Below the pieces are notes generated by a model, which was not told the DNA's origin, ran no database searches, and saw nothing but the letters and a program-made list of their open reading frames with translations. Shown here piece after piece: positions 4,557 to 5,536 of a DNA stretch of 5,536 bases. The DNA lies in contig JAJQDG010000031.1 in the NCBI GenBank assembly GCA_021202305.1, forward strand, positions 1 through 5,536, in the 5' to 3' direction. The stretch comes from Candidatus Gastranaerophilales bacterium (GTDB lineage: Bacteria > Cyanobacteriota > Vampirovibrionia > Gastranaerophilales > Gastranaerophilaceae). Within the stretch, counting starts at the first letter, position 1. Each line of letters starts with the position of its first letter. A program made the position numbers and the translations under genes.

Positions 4557-5536
4557 TTACAAATTAATATAATGCAGAATAATTTCTTTAATTTCATTAA
4601 AATGATTTATTATAAGCACCGTAACTATTGAAATAATAAGTCCTAAGACAGTTTTTAAAAGATCTTTCAGAACATGCTTATACACTTTTTTTTCGGTTTC
4701 AAAACGCAGTCTATTATACATGGCAACTTCTCTGCCTGCTAAAAGCCCGATAAATACCCAGGTTGTCGACATGGGAATATTATTTGCATGCTGAAAATAC
4801 ATTAAAATAAAAGCGTAAATAATGTCTATGATTGTTGCAGAGCGCACATCCTGCGTATTTGTTTTAAGCTGCAAAATTTTTTGAATTTCGCCCCCTTTTC
4901 TGTAACATACAATTCCAAGAAGCATTGCAAAAGCAAAAACTGCAAGCAGCATTTGTTCAAACGAGAGTTTTCTGGGTAAATATACAAAAAGGTTGGCGGC
5001 ATCCTGCATAAGCCATTGCGACCATAAAAAGGCGGTTGCCCCCCATTTTGCCACATGCCAGCCTGAGGAGATTTTCTTGTTTTTTGAATATAAAAAAACT
5101 TTTTCAACGGGTCTTGCAATTATAAAATAAACAAAAAGTGCGGCAACAAAAGAAACGAAATAGCCAAAAAAAGATTTTGCAAGCATTAACCCTATAACCT
5201 GACTGGATGAAAATACACTTAAAATAAGAAATGTTGTTGAAACGGGAATGCCTTTTCTGGTCAGCAATATTAATATTAAAGGCGGCAAAACGTGCCACCA
5301 GTAAAAAGTTTGCGCATAGGGTATTCTCGTAAGCCTTCCAAAAGACATATCGCCGTCATTAAAATACCACCCGAGGGTAAAAGTCAGGATGAGAACCGCG
5401 CCTGAAAATATCCACAAAATCCAAAACGGGCGCTGCCTGTTGGCACTGAGGTAAGTTCCTAAAGTTTGAATTACATCATTTGAAACGCATGTATACAGGG
5501 ACAAAAGAAACCCTGTTATCATAAAGACATTACTAG
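4557..5536 (-). CDS. PiT-like phosphate permease family membrane protein (start not certain; may be partial)
   Basis: A polytopic membrane protein with eight or more hydrophobic segments and a short C-terminal tail. Two halves repeat the PiT (PHO4) pattern. Counting from the ATG at 5522, the first has SNDVIQTLGT (14-23) then GIPVSTTF (91-98). The second has MQDAANLFVYLPR (172-184) then NNIPMSTTW (247-255) and GLLAGREVA. These correspond to the paired GANDVANA and P-[IV]-STTH signatures of sodium- or proton-coupled phosphate transporters, but are divergent: SND or QDAAN replaces GAND, and F or W follows STT. A central soluble loop (KGGEIQKILQLKTNTQDVRSATIID, 209-233) looks conserved-type. At 321 residues from that ATG it is far shorter than PitA (499). 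No Shine-Dalgarno precedes 5522 and the frame stays open to 5536, so the true start may lie outside the window. Phosphate as substrate is inference. Convergent with pyrG. Confidence 0.75.
   Translation of the reverse strand, partial: SNVFMITGFLLSLYTCVSNDVIQTLGTYLSANRQRPFWILWIFSGAVLILTFTLGWYFNDGDMSFGRLTRIPYAQTFYWWHVLPPLILILLTRKGIPVSTTFLILSVFSSSQVIGLMLAKSFFGYFVSFVAALFVYFIIARPVEKVFLYSKNKKISSGWHVAKWGATAFLWSQWLMQDAANLFVYLPRKLSFEQMLLAVFAFAMLLGIVCYRKGGEIQKILQLKTNTQDVRSATIIDIIYAFILMYFQHANNIPMSTTWVFIGLLAGREVAMYNRLRFETEKKVYKHVLKDLLKTVLGLIISIVTVLIINHFNEIKEIILHYINL

Noticed and set aside
4826..5298. Minus-strand open frames of 64 and 97 codons in another phase within the permease gene
   Set aside because: They are out-of-frame shadows; the main frame shows membrane segments and paired STT motifs.

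Overview
The window is AT-rich, densely coding bacterial chromosome with no tRNA, rRNA, insertion sequence or phage gene visible. My best guess at the source is an uncultured relative of the cyanobacteria (Vampirovibrionia/Melainabacteria, Gastranaerophilales type). The grounds are two NarL/LuxR-type response regulators whose DNA-binding domains end in RTQAA, a NarL receiver with the AYC-SK and GA-WFDP signatures common in that lineage, and a pentapeptide-repeat protein with a TIWPD tail. This placement is inferred from remembered family features, not from a search, and is only moderately secure.

Layout. From 2409 down to 1 the minus strand carries a four-gene cluster: a NarL-type response regulator (2409-1768), a second response regulator overlapping it by ATGA (1771-1145), a 179-residue pentapeptide-repeat protein (1096-557) and the N-terminal 178 residues of an exported protein of unknown function (536 to beyond base 1). 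A divergent 89-bp promoter region (2410-2498) separates this cluster from a plus-strand pair, gatC (2499-2780) and pyrG (2791-4395). A 161-bp gap (4396-4556) follows, holding a degenerate tandem repeat and a likely terminator. Convergent to pyrG is a minus-strand PiT-like membrane permease (5536-4557), whose reading frame stays open to the window edge.

How the genes may work together. gatC and pyrG are housekeeping genes: GatC is the small subunit of the Glu-tRNA(Gln)/Asp-tRNA(Asn) amidotransferase, and PyrG makes CTP from UTP and glutamine. The minus cluster looks like a signalling module. Two regulators made from one message, with no histidine kinase beside them, sit ahead of a right-handed beta-helix protein and a secreted protein. 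The pentapeptide gene has its own good promoter inside the end of the second regulator gene. The first regulator's promoter places its -10 box only 7 bases before the ATG, so its message is probably leaderless.

The less ordinary items are that leaderless start, the OmpR-like receiver joined to a LuxR-type output domain, the unbroken run of 20 pentapeptides with internal cysteines, the degenerate triplication that begins in the last codons of pyrG, and the compact PiT-like permease. None is proof of a new system. The regulator/pentapeptide/secreted-protein cluster is the best candidate for an undescribed one.
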